From assembly GCF_000972385.1 (NCBI RefSeq), contig NZ_JXTE01000045.1:7919-71918 (forward strand): DNA of 64,000 nt, read 5' to 3'. Positions 47,196 through 55,184 of this stretch are shown piece after piece. Every line of letters starts with the position of its first letter. Position 1 is the stretch's first letter. The notes beneath the pieces are model-generated. The model did no database searches. It was given only the letters and a program-made list of their open reading frames with translations, and was not told the origin of the DNA. This DNA is from Streptomyces sp. WM6386 (lineage in GTDB: Bacteria > Actinomycetota > Actinomycetes > Streptomycetales > Streptomycetaceae). The translations under genes were made by a program, and so were the position numbers.

Positions 47196-50185
47196 CCCAC
47201 GGCCGCGACGCCGTTGCGCCACGTCGGCAGGAGTTCGTCGAGCAGTGCCTCGGTGCGCGGCGGCAGGCCGCGGGCCCCGCTGCGGGTGATGAGGTCGGCG
47301 GCGAGGGCCTGGAGCCGGTCGGTGTCGCCGGTGGCGTGGGTGGCACGGAGCAGTTCGTGCCAGAGGCGCTCGTCGCCGGGCGCGGAGTTGAGGGCGGCGC
47401 CGAGGGCCTCGATGGCCTTCTCCGCGCGGTCCTTCACCAGGTGGAACTCGGACAGCGCGAGGCCGATGTCCGCGACGAGGAGGGGGAGTTGGGCGTCGAT
47501 GATCTCGTGGGTGAGCCAGCGGTAGCGGCCCTCGGGCCGGTCGGCGAGGAGCGGTCCGCGGACCAGGACGAGCGCGTCGGTGAGCAGCCGGCCGCGCACG
47601 GCACGGCTGTCGACGCCGCGGCCCTGCGTGGCCTCGTGGTAGAGGGAGCGCAGGACGTCGAGGTCGGAGACGACGGTCTTGGCGAGCGTGAGCCGGCCGG
47701 TGCTGTCGGTCCTGAGGCGCGGCGAGCCGTCGGGGTCGGTGCCGAGCCAGGCCCGGAGCCGGTCGAGGAGGGCCTCGCGTACGTCGTCCGTGACGCCGCG
47801 CGGCCAGAGCGCGGAGGACAGCACGCGCGGGTGCACGCCCTCGCGGTGCAGGAGCAGCAGGGCGAGCGCCTCGTGGAGCAGGGCGCTGCGGTCACCGTCG
47901 GGGGTGTCGAGGCCGATGATCTCGTACGGCCCGACGAGCCGCGCGTACACCGCCGGCCGTCCCTGCTCGCTGACGTCGACGAGGAACGGGGGTGCGGTGG
48001 CCGGCCCCTGCGGTTCGCGCTCCGGGTCGGACTCGACGAACAGTTCGACGACCGCGCGCTGCAGGGGTACGGGCAGGAGCTGGGCGTCGAGTTCGAGGCC
48101 GAGCAGCGGTGCGAGCAGCTTGCCCTGGCCGGTGATCTCCATCTCCCAGGCGGCGCCGGGCAGATCGCCGCTCTCGGTGCCCACGAGGTAGCCGATGCCG
48201 AGCCGACTGGCGTCCGCGGCGAGTTCGGCGAGCTTGATCGCGTCGTCGGCGGAGGGCTCGGCGGCGAGGAGGACGAGGTGCGGGGCCCAACGGGTGTGCT
48301 GGGCGGGTCCGGTACGCCCGGTGAGGACCGAGTCGTGCCCGGCGGCCCCCAGCGCACCGCGCCGCTGCCGGGTCTCGGCCTCCATGGTCTCGACGAGGTC
48401 GTCGATCCCTTCGAGGTGCCGCAGCCGGTTGGGCGCGAGGGGCGTGAGGTCCTCGCCGAAGCCGACGAGGGTGATGGTCATGCGGTCCGACCAGCCGTTG
48501 GTGGCCAGTTCGGCGGCGACGGAGGCGAAGACGGCGGCACGGTCGGCCTCGCTGCCGCTCAGCGACACGATGCCGGGCACCGACTCCAGGTTGAGCAGCA
48601 GCCGGGAGTCGTCCATGGTGCCGAGGCTGACGAGGCCGGGGTAGGGGGCGGCGGCGTCGACGTCCTCGTACTGCTCGGCGTCGGTGCGCGCGAGCATCCA
48701 GAACGTCTGGTCCTGGCCGAGCTGCCAGGGGGCCGGCGGGTTTCCGGACGGCTGGGCGAGCTGGAGGTGAAGGTCGCCGTTGTTGCTGAGCCAGGTCGCG
48801 TAGACGGTGGGCAGGGGGCGCGACTCGGCGGCGAGGGAGGCGGCGAGCCCGCGCAGGGAGCGGTCCAGCAGTCGTACGCCTTCGGGGTCGGCGCCCACGA
48901 GCAGGGCGTCCTGCGCGTCGGCGGCGTCCCCGGTCGGCGTGGGCGGCTCCATGCCGCGCCGGCCGCCGACGGCACCGAAGGCCGACTGCCACAGGGCCTG
49001 CCGACGGCGACGCCCGAGGGCGCCGAGGAGACCGGCGGCGAGGAGGGGGGCGCCGACGAGGGCCTGCGGGAGGCCGAAGGCGTCGGAGGCGGCGTTCGTG
49101 GAGGTGGCGTGCTGCTGGTGCTGCTCCTGGTGGCCGGTCCGCTGGTCGGGGGCGGGGCGCTGCTCCGGGAGGGAGACCTGGCCGGCGCCGCCGCCCTGCT
49201 GTGCTCCACCGCCCTGCTGTGCTCCGCCGCCCTGGGCGTGGTCGCCGCTCCGGCCGTAGTCGTGGATCTGCTGCTGGGCGGCGGAGCCTCCGGACGCCTC
49301 GGGCATCTCGACGAGGTCCCCGCCCCGGGCGTCGCCCGGCATCTCCATGATCCAGCCGGGCCGGATGAGGCTGGCCTCGGACAGCTTGGAACCGTCCGGC
49401 TGCACCCGGTCCTTGTTGAGGTCGAAGATCTCCTTGTACCGGCGCCCGTCACCGAGGTGCCGTTCGGCGATCTCCCAGAGGGAGTCGTGGTGACGTCCCT
49501 CGGGCGGCTGGATCCGGTAGTACTTCGTGTCGTCGGCCTTGGACGCGCTGCCCCCGGCATCCGCGTGCGCTGCGGCGCCGGCGGCCTGCTCGGCGAGGGC
49601 CGCGGCAGTGCTCGCGGCCTGCTCCTGCTGCTGGGCGAAGAGACCGCCGCCGGGGGTCTGCTGTGCGGCGGCGACCGTGCCCCGCTGGTTCCCCTCCATG
49701 TCGTGCCCGAGCTGGGACAGCCCCGGGGTGAGGCTGGCGGCGGTGGCGCCGACGAGCAGGAGGGCGGCGACGAGCTGCCGGGCGAGGAGCTGGCTGGGGC
49801 CGGAGCCGGGAACGCGGCCGGGGACGCCGATGCCGGAGACGGCGGCCTTTATCTCGACGAGCACACAGGCGGTGAACTGGGCCCACGCGAGCCACACGAT
49901 GACCGTGAGGATGTTCAGGAAGGTGCCGGTGGTGATGGGCTTCTGGAGCCACTCGAGCTCAGGCACCCCATGGGGCAACGGCCACCCGACGGACACGGCC
50001 AACGCGCCCGGCACTCCCACGACCAGCACCAGCAGCGCGACGAACGCAAAGAACGCCTTGACGAAGTCCCCGAACGAACGCCGCCGGATCCGCACGGGCT
50101 GCGGGGTCCGGTTCCTCGGGGTACTCGGGCTGCCCGTCGAGCTTCCCGTCGAGCTTGACGAGCTGGAAGTGCGGCGTCGCGGCAT
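47192..50185 (-). CDS. membrane LysM/BTAD-domain regulator-like protein
   Basis: A 997-residue multidomain protein. After a Ser-rich start come about three helices (about 42-66, 87-112, 133-155). Then a Gln/Ala linker, a LysM-like domain (SLWEIAERHLGDGRRYKEIF...LIRPGWIMEMP, about 225-285), Gly/Gln repeats (GGGAQQ), and a fourth helix. The large C-terminal part ends in a winged-helix (LLHREGVHPRVLSSALWPRG) and a BTAD helical domain (EIIDAQLPLLVADIGLAL onward), as in SARP activators. Such LysM/BTAD fusions in actinobacteria often lie near Tad pilus genes. AGGA lies 8 bases before the ATG. Ligand and targets are unknown. Confidence 0.8.
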   Translation of the reverse strand: MPRRRTSSSSSSTGSSTGSPSTPRNRTPQPVRIRRRSFGDFVKAFFAFVALLVLVVGVPGALAVSVGWPLPHGVPELEWLQKPITTGTFLNILTVIVWLAWAQFTACVLVEIKAAVSGIGVPGRVPGSGPSQLLARQLVAALLLVGATAASLTPGLSQLGHDMEGNQRGTVAAAQQTPGGGLFAQQQEQAASTAAALAEQAAGAAAHADAGGSASKADDTKYYRIQPPEGRHHDSLWEIAERHLGDGRRYKEIFDLNKDRVQPDGSKLSEASLIRPGWIMEMPGDARGGDLVEMPEASGGSAAQQQIHDYGRSGDHAQGGGAQQGGGAQQGGGAGQVSLPEQRPAPDQRTGHQEQHQQHATSTNAASDAFGLPQALVGAPLLAAGLLGALGRRRRQALWQSAFGAVGGRRGMEPPTPTGDAADAQDALLVGADPEGVRLLDRSLRGLAASLAAESRPLPTVYATWLSNNGDLHLQLAQPSGNPPAPWQLGQDQTFWMLARTDAEQYEDVDAAAPYPGLVSLGTMDDSRLLLNLESVPGIVSLSGSEADRAAVFASVAAELATNGWSDRMTITLVGFGEDLTPLAPNRLRHLEGIDDLVETMEAETRQRRGALGAAGHDSVLTGRTGPAQHTRWAPHLVLLAAEPSADDAIKLAELAADASRLGIGYLVGTESGDLPGAAWEMEITGQGKLLAPLLGLELDAQLLPVPLQRAVVELFVESDPEREPQGPATAPPFLVDVSEQGRPAVYARLVGPYEIIGLDTPDGDRSALLHEALALLLLHREGVHPRVLSSALWPRGVTDDVREALLDRLRAWLGTDPDGSPRLRTDSTGRLTLAKTVVSDLDVLRSLYHEATQGRGVDSRAVRGRLLTDALVLVRGPLLADRPEGRYRWLTHEIIDAQLPLLVADIGLALSEFHLVKDRAEKAIEALGAALNSAPGDERLWHELLRATHATGDTDRLQALAADLITRSGARGLPPRTEALLDELLPTWRNGVAAVG

Positions 50186-50502
50186 GGCGGGTGTCCTGGG
50201 TGGTGTGTGAAGGGAGTGGGTGTGGGTGTGCTGAGGGGTGTACTGAGCCTACAGAGATCTTATGTACGGAGTCGAAGGTCGGGCAGGGCCCTGTGGACAA
50301 CCTCTCGGATCACTTCCTCACGACCTGCCGGACATGCCCGAGTTGACGCCCCTTTGACCTCTCACTCGTATCGTCGTTCGCAATTGCCACGCCACACCCT
50401 CACGCTCTCTGCACAAGGCTCCGCAGGCAGTTAAAGGCCCCCCACCTGCCCCTGATAGCTTCGTTCCCCGTTGCACACGCCGACCTCCGGGGGAGATCCA
50501 TC
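50186..50502. other. divergent promoter region, LysM/BTAD gene / lipoprotein gene
   Basis: 317 bases with no gene. Possible promoter elements are GTTGACG (50341) and a CTGATAGCTT box (50450-50459) ahead of the plus-strand lipoprotein. No clear operator palindrome is seen. Confidence 0.35.
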
Positions 50503-51171
50503 GTGGCCCGCCGCGCCCTGCCCGTCACCGCCGCCGCGTTCGCCATGACGGCGACCCTTCTGCTCACCGCGTGCGGTGGGGGTGACGGGGGGTCTCCGGA
50601 CGACATCAAGGGGGCGGGTACGGCGTCGGGCAGTCCGTCTGCTTCAACCTCCGCGTCGGCATCGCCCGTTGCCGACAGACCGGACGTGAGTCTCCCCAAG
50701 GACCTGGACCTGGTCTTCGACTTCGAGAAGCCGTCGGACGCGGACAACGCGGCGGCACTCGCGGACGCGGAGAACTACCTGCGCGCGCTGAACCACGGCA
50801 TCACGCGGCAGGACCCCTCCGACCCCGCCTATCAGTACTACTCCGCCGGGGACGCGGCCCGGTACGCGAACACGCAGATCAAGGAGTACGTGAAGGGCGG
50901 CTGGACGCTCACCGGCAAGGACCGTTACCACCGGGCGGAGACCAGCGCGGCCGGGGACTCGACGTCGGTGAAGCTGGTGCGCGTCGCCTTCTGCGAGGAC
51001 GCCTCGAAGGTCTACGGCAAGGAAGTGAAGAGCGGGAAGGTCCTCCACACCGAGGAAAGCCCGGACGATTTCCTCAAGTTCAGCCTCGTCATGGCGTCCG
51101 CGAAGGGCTCGCCGGTGTGGCGTGCCCAGCAAATCACCGTCAAGGAGAAGGCGACGGAATGCCAGGAGTGA
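50503..51171 (+). CDS. lipoprotein of unknown function
   Basis: A 222-residue exported lipoprotein. The lipobox LLTAC lies near residue 24, followed by a Gly/Ser/Thr-rich linker. The mature domain (about 65-222) reads ADAENYLRALNHGITRQDPS, a run of Tyr-containing helices, and VAFCEDASKVYGKEVKSGKV, resembling small NTF2-like folds, though I cannot confirm this. GGGGAGA precedes the GTG. It starts a three-gene set of exported proteins and overlaps the next gene by 13 bases. Confidence 0.75.
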   Translation: MARRALPVTAAAFAMTATLLLTACGGGDGGSPDDIKGAGTASGSPSASTSASASPVADRPDVSLPKDLDLVFDFEKPSDADNAAALADAENYLRALNHGITRQDPSDPAYQYYSAGDAARYANTQIKEYVKGGWTLTGKDRYHRAETSAAGDSTSVKLVRVAFCEDASKVYGKEVKSGKVLHTEESPDDFLKFSLVMASAKGSPVWRAQQITVKEKATECQE

Positions 51172-52229
51172 TCTCCCCCCGGCGCGCGACGTGGGTTCTG
51201 GCCCTCACCGCGGGAGCCCTCGTCTGGACCGCGAGCACCGCGTACGCCGGCAAGCCCGTGCCCGGCGGCCACGACACCCCGCAGGGCGGCGCCGACGGGA
51301 AGACCCTGCTGGCCTCCGCCGGCCGGTCCCGGATCAAGGTCACCCAGGTCAGCGGTCCCACCGGCGGCAAGCGCGGTGCCGTCTCGTCCGTGGACGTCAA
51401 CTGGAAGCCGCCGGCCTGCTGGTACGAGCCGGTCTTCACCCCCGCGGCACTGAAGGACTTCTCGGAGACCAACGGGGTCGGAGACGTCGGCATCCACGAG
51501 TACTGGGCCGGCAAGGGACTCTGGACGGACCACTACCGGGACGACAAACCCACGACCAACATCTTCGAGAACGGTGCGAGCGTCGAGGGCTACAAGGACT
51601 ACAACCTCGGCCAGGACGGCTACTTCTGGCGCAGCGTCGCACCGGACATCTCCGACCCGGACTCCTGGGACTGCACCCGCATCATGTTCTGGCAGCCGGC
51701 GGGCGCGATACCGAAGATCGCCCACGCGCCCACCCCGAAGACGCTCGCCGAGTACGCTTACAACGAGGTCGAGGTCCCCGACACCGAGATCGAGCTGAAG
51801 CCCACCACCAAGTCCACGGTGAACCTGCCCACTTGGGCCTGGCTGGACAAAGCCACCTTCCAGGACGTCAAGGTCCGCGCCGAGCTCCCGAACACGGGGT
51901 TGTGGGCCGAAACGACCGCCAAGCCGGTCGCCCTCCACCTGGATCCGGGTACGGCCGACGCCGAGACCTACCCCGCGTCCGGCAACTGCGAGATCAACGC
52001 CGACGGCAGCATCGGCACGCCGTACCAGAAGGGCGACTCCGACCGGACCCCGCCCTGCGGCATCCGCTACCTCAAGGCCACGGACGGCACGCCCTACCGC
52101 CTGTCCGCCTCCGTGACCTGGCAGATCACCTGGCAGGGCGCGAACGGCACCGGCGGCGACCTGCCCGACGGGACCTTCGAGACGACGCAGGACATGGACG
52201 TCCAGGAGATCCAGGCGATCAACCGCTGA
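51159..52229 (+). CDS. secreted protein of unknown function
   Basis: A 356-residue exported protein. The signal peptide ends ASTAYA before GKPVPGG. The mature part has a Trp/Tyr-rich stretch (YEPVFTPAAL, IHEYWAGKGLWTDHY, GYFWRSVAPD) and four Cys in two pairs, then a beta-rich C-terminal half with VTWQITWQGANG. I start at ATG 51159 with GGAGAAGG upstream, 13 bases inside the previous gene. No domain is recognised. Pilus or envelope assembly is possible from context only. Confidence 0.75.
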   Translation: MPGVISPRRATWVLALTAGALVWTASTAYAGKPVPGGHDTPQGGADGKTLLASAGRSRIKVTQVSGPTGGKRGAVSSVDVNWKPPACWYEPVFTPAALKDFSETNGVGDVGIHEYWAGKGLWTDHYRDDKPTTNIFENGASVEGYKDYNLGQDGYFWRSVAPDISDPDSWDCTRIMFWQPAGAIPKIAHAPTPKTLAEYAYNEVEVPDTEIELKPTTKSTVNLPTWAWLDKATFQDVKVRAELPNTGLWAETTAKPVALHLDPGTADAETYPASGNCEINADGSIGTPYQKGDSDRTPPCGIRYLKATDGTPYRLSASVTWQITWQGANGTGGDLPDGTFETTQDMDVQEIQAINR

Positions 52230-52286
52230 TCCGCCGACTCCGCCCCTCCCCACCGTGACAACCGTGACAAGAGAAGAGAGAGCCTG

Positions 52287-53315
52287 ATGACGCCCCGCGC
52301 GCGCACCACCCGTTCCCTGCCCGGCCGTCGCCTCACCGCGACCGCGCTGGGCGTGGCCACGGCCGTCGCCCTCACCGCATGCGGTGGCGGCACGGGCTCC
52401 GACGGCGCGAACGGCGAGGAGTCCGCGAGCGCCGCACCCCAGGGCGTGGTGACGGAGAAGGCCGCCGCCGCGGTGATGGACAACTACGAGAAGGTCAACA
52501 ACAAGGCCAACGCGGCGCTCGACGAGAAGCTCCTCGCCACGGTCGAGGGCGGCCAGGTCCACGCGATGGACAAGGCGAACTACACCCTCGTCCCGACCTT
52601 CTCGGCCAAGGACCGGAAGGCCTACGCCAAGCCCTTCTCCTACACGGACCGCCAGTACGTGATCCCGGAGAAGGGCGCCGGGGACTGGTTCGCCGTCCGG
52701 GCCGGTTCCAGCGAGAACGAGAAGAGTTCGGTGCTGCTGGTCTTCGACAAGGTGGACGGGACGTACAAGATGGTGCTGTCCCTGTGGGCCGACAGCGGGG
52801 AACCGTTCCCGAAGCTCGCCGTCGGCAAGGGCGGTCTGGCCCAGGCCGTCGCCCCCGGCACGAAGGTCGGCAAGCTCGCCCCGTCCGACGTGGCCACCGC
52901 CTACGAGGACCTTCTCGAGACCGGCGGCACAAAGGAAGGCAAGGGCCTCGCCGCCACGGGGCCGGTCGAGGAAGCCCTCAAGACCTACAAGAACAGCAGC
53001 ACCAAGGGCGCGGCCGACGGCGCCGCCACCCAGAAGTTCTTCACCAAGACCCCGGCCGACCCCAGCGTGTACGCCCTGCGCACCGCCGACGGCGGCGTCC
53101 TCGCCCTGTTCCCGGCCTCGCACACCCAGGAAACCCTGCTGAAGCCCGCCTACCGCTCCAACGCCTCTCTCGTGCCCAGCGACACGCAGTCCGCCCTCGG
53201 CGCCACCAGGGGCCCCCTGATCACCGACACGTTCCAGGGCCAGGGCGTGGCCGAACTGACCCCGAAGGCCGCCCGGATCACGGCCGTCGACTTCCAGCAC
53301 GTCGATTCGCGCTGA
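52287..53315 (+). CDS. lipoprotein of unknown function
   Basis: A 342-residue lipoprotein with lipobox ALTAC near residue 32 and a Gly/Ser linker. The mature half opens with a helix (AAAVMDNYEKVNNKANAALD) and repeats the logic FDKVDGTYKMVLSLWADSG and APSDVATAYEDLLETGGTK. Two similar beta-alpha halves are possible. It lies 57 bases after the second gene of the set, with AGAGAG before the ATG. No known domain. Confidence 0.75.
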   Translation: MTPRARTTRSLPGRRLTATALGVATAVALTACGGGTGSDGANGEESASAAPQGVVTEKAAAAVMDNYEKVNNKANAALDEKLLATVEGGQVHAMDKANYTLVPTFSAKDRKAYAKPFSYTDRQYVIPEKGAGDWFAVRAGSSENEKSSVLLVFDKVDGTYKMVLSLWADSGEPFPKLAVGKGGLAQAVAPGTKVGKLAPSDVATAYEDLLETGGTKEGKGLAATGPVEEALKTYKNSSTKGAADGAATQKFFTKTPADPSVYALRTADGGVLALFPASHTQETLLKPAYRSNASLVPSDTQSALGATRGPLITDTFQGQGVAELTPKAARITAVDFQHVDSR

Positions 53316-53396
53316 GCCACGCCTGAGTCTCCGGCCAGATCAGTGCAGCCCGTCGCCCGCTCACGGACCGCATCCGAGACAGGGATGACACGCCAC

Positions 53397-53978
53397 TCAC
53401 TCAGGCTTCCCTGACCCGCACGTCGGCCAGTCGTCCCCGGCGAGGGTCGCCATGAGGCGCCCCTCGCCGAGCGACACCTCCACATCCATACCGGCGGACA
53501 CCGCCTCGGCGAACGCCGCGGGTGAGGCGCCGTCGAGCAGGAAGACGAAGTGCAGGGCGAACGGATTCCAGTCCGGGTCCGGCACTCCGTCTGCGTCGAG
53601 CCGAAGATTGGCCCGCCAGGCGGCCTGGCACAGGACCGAGACGAACGTCCCCAGGAAGTCGACTCCGAGCAGACCGTCGGCATGGTCGATCACGACAGCG
53701 GTGTCCTGCTCGTCGTGCCGATCGTGCAGACAGTCCACGAGCGCGTCCCAGTTGTGGCCGAAGTAGCCCGGGAAGCCCAACTCGCGGGCGAATACGGTGA
53801 ACAGGGTCCCCCGCTCCAGCAACTCCCGCCCGTTGAGCCGGAACACGCGTCCGTCCCGTTCCAGGAGTTCGGCGGTCGCGGCAGCCGGCCAAGGGTCGTT
53901 CCGCAACGTGAAGACGGCCCAGGGCGGCCGGCGCCGAGTGAGGGACGGTCCCAGGCGCGGGCCCGCGCCCTTCGTCAC
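53397..53978 (-). CDS. barstar-family immunity protein
   Basis: A 193-residue protein. The middle carries the barstar (RNase inhibitor) pattern: GRVFRLNGRELLERGTLFTV, FARELGFPGYFGHNWDALVD and CLHD. In barstar-like proteins the helix around GxNWDAL blocks a ribonuclease active site. GTG 53978 is chosen since GGAGG sits 6-7 bases upstream and it overlaps the previous stop by four bases (GTGA). It is the last gene of the toxin locus; no matching barnase-like toxin is visible, so it may protect against foreign toxins. Confidence 0.75.
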   Translation of the reverse strand: MTKGAGPRLGPSLTRRRPPWAVFTLRNDPWPAAATAELLERDGRVFRLNGRELLERGTLFTVFARELGFPGYFGHNWDALVDCLHDRHDEQDTAVVIDHADGLLGVDFLGTFVSVLCQAAWRANLRLDADGVPDPDWNPFALHFVFLLDGASPAAFAEAVSAGMDVEVSLGEGRLMATLAGDDWPTCGSGKPE

Positions 53979-54368
53979 CGGGCCCTCCGTGTCAGCCACT
54001 GCATCGCCTCGTCCGGTGTCGGCGCCAGCAGCGCGACCGAGTCCATACCCACGTACACCGTGCCGACCTGCTCGCTGAGGTCGTCGAAGATCTCATCGTC
54101 CCACAGGGTCAGGAGCGGCTCCGGTCGGAACGCTCCCCACGGCACGGAGTCCCACGGCTCCCGGAACGGGACGCCCACACCACCGAACTCGGCGAGGAAC
54201 CGCCGCGGTGGGCACGGAGCGCCCCGGACTCCAGCCGGCCGCGCGCAGTACCCGGTCGGTCTCATCCGGCTGGCGCCGCCCCGCGTCGTCGCCTGCCCTC
54301 ACCGTCCCGACACGATCCCAGAACGCCGATGCGCCCGCCGGAGTCTCCGGAACCCACAGCCCGGCCAT
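53975..54368 (-). pseudogene. frameshifted SUKH-like immunity gene, copy 2
   Basis: The 5' part (ATG 54368) reads MAGLWVPETPAGASAFWDRV and reaches DETDRVLRAAGWSPGRSV, the N-terminal signature of SUKH-3-type immunity proteins. The sense then shifts frame near 54200 to RRFLAEFGGVGVPFREPWDS and continues to MDSVALLAPTPDEAMQWL and a stop. The 96-residue downstream frame from 54265 could be translated alone but would lack the N-terminal third. Confidence 0.5.
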
Positions 54369-54690
54369 CGTGGCCTGCGACCGTACGAGCGCGTCGAGCC
54401 CCTGGTCGGCGGAGTCGCCCAGTTACTCCAGGTCCTCCCCGGCGAGGTACAGGACCCCGTCCTCCCCCATGCCCAGGAAGCTATTCCCGTTGTCGGCGCG
54501 GCCGACGGGACACACCGGCGTTCCGGCCTTCTCACTCACCCTGACGAACGTCTCCTCGGCGGTGAGCGGGTCGAAGTGGACCGCCGATCGCGTCGTACGC
54601 GAGTCCACCGGCAAGCCGTAGATCACCAAACCCCCCGAACTCGGCGAGGAATTGACGGGCAGCCTCGTGGACCACGAAGGCGGTGGTCAC
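54369..54690 (-). pseudogene. frameshifted SUKH-like immunity gene, copy 1
   Basis: The frame opened by GTG 54690 (overlapping the preceding stop) gives VHEAARQFLAEFGG. A frameshift in a GGGGGGTTTGG run then moves the sense to VIYGLPVDSRTTRSAVHFDP, LTAEETFVRVSEKAG, CPVGRADNGNSFLGMGEDGV and LYLAGEDLE. A TAA interrupts before LGDSADQGLDALV in the same frame. One frameshift plus one nonsense codon make it a pseudogene, unless it is a sequencing error. The pattern matches SUKH-3-type proteins. Confidence 0.5.
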
Positions 54691-55157
54691 CGCTCACGAC
54701 GACCGCGTACGGCATTCCAGGCGTCCTCGGCCGCATACGTGATGGTCAGTCGCCAGGTCTTCAGTTTGTCCTGCACCTTTGACGCGATCTTCCGCCACTT
54801 GAACCAGGTCGGCAGTTGCCGGAACGGCACGTAGGTCAAGGTGTCGTCGATGGCGTTCTGGGCGATGCCACGATGCCCCTCCGCGCGCAGCGCGGCGTAC
54901 AGCTCCGGTGTCAGCGTGCCGTTGAGGCGGGCCGCGGTGCCGGCCGCGGTGTAGGCGAAGCCTCGCTGACCGCGGTCCGGCAATCCCATCGCCTTGATGA
55001 TGCGCGGCGATGCCTCTTCCAGGGAGCAGTTGAAGGCCAGTCCGATCGCCGCCGTGCCGAGGTGCTGCTCACCGCGCTCGTACGCCGCGTCCCAGTCCGC
55101 GGGGTCGTCGAGACCCAGCAGACCCTCGCCGCTTTCCCAGTTCCACTCGGACGGCAT
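54687..55157 (-). CDS. putative cognate immunity protein, paralogue A
   Basis: A 156-residue soluble protein directly after the RHS toxin gene (27-base gap). It aligns by eye over its whole length with the protein at 59868-60347: WNWESGEGLLGLDDPADWDA, LGTAAIGLAFNC, SPRIIKAMGL, LTPELYAALRAEG and AIDDTLTYVPFRQLPTW. Position next to the toxin 3' end is the usual place for an immunity gene. No known domain is recognised. AAGGAAG lies about 9 bases before the ATG. Confidence 0.7.
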   Translation of the reverse strand: MPSEWNWESGEGLLGLDDPADWDAAYERGEQHLGTAAIGLAFNCSLEEASPRIIKAMGLPDRGQRGFAYTAAGTAARLNGTLTPELYAALRAEGHRGIAQNAIDDTLTYVPFRQLPTWFKWRKIASKVQDKLKTWRLTITYAAEDAWNAVRGRRER

Positions 55158-55184
55158 GACTGGTCGTCTTCCTTCTTTCGTCCG

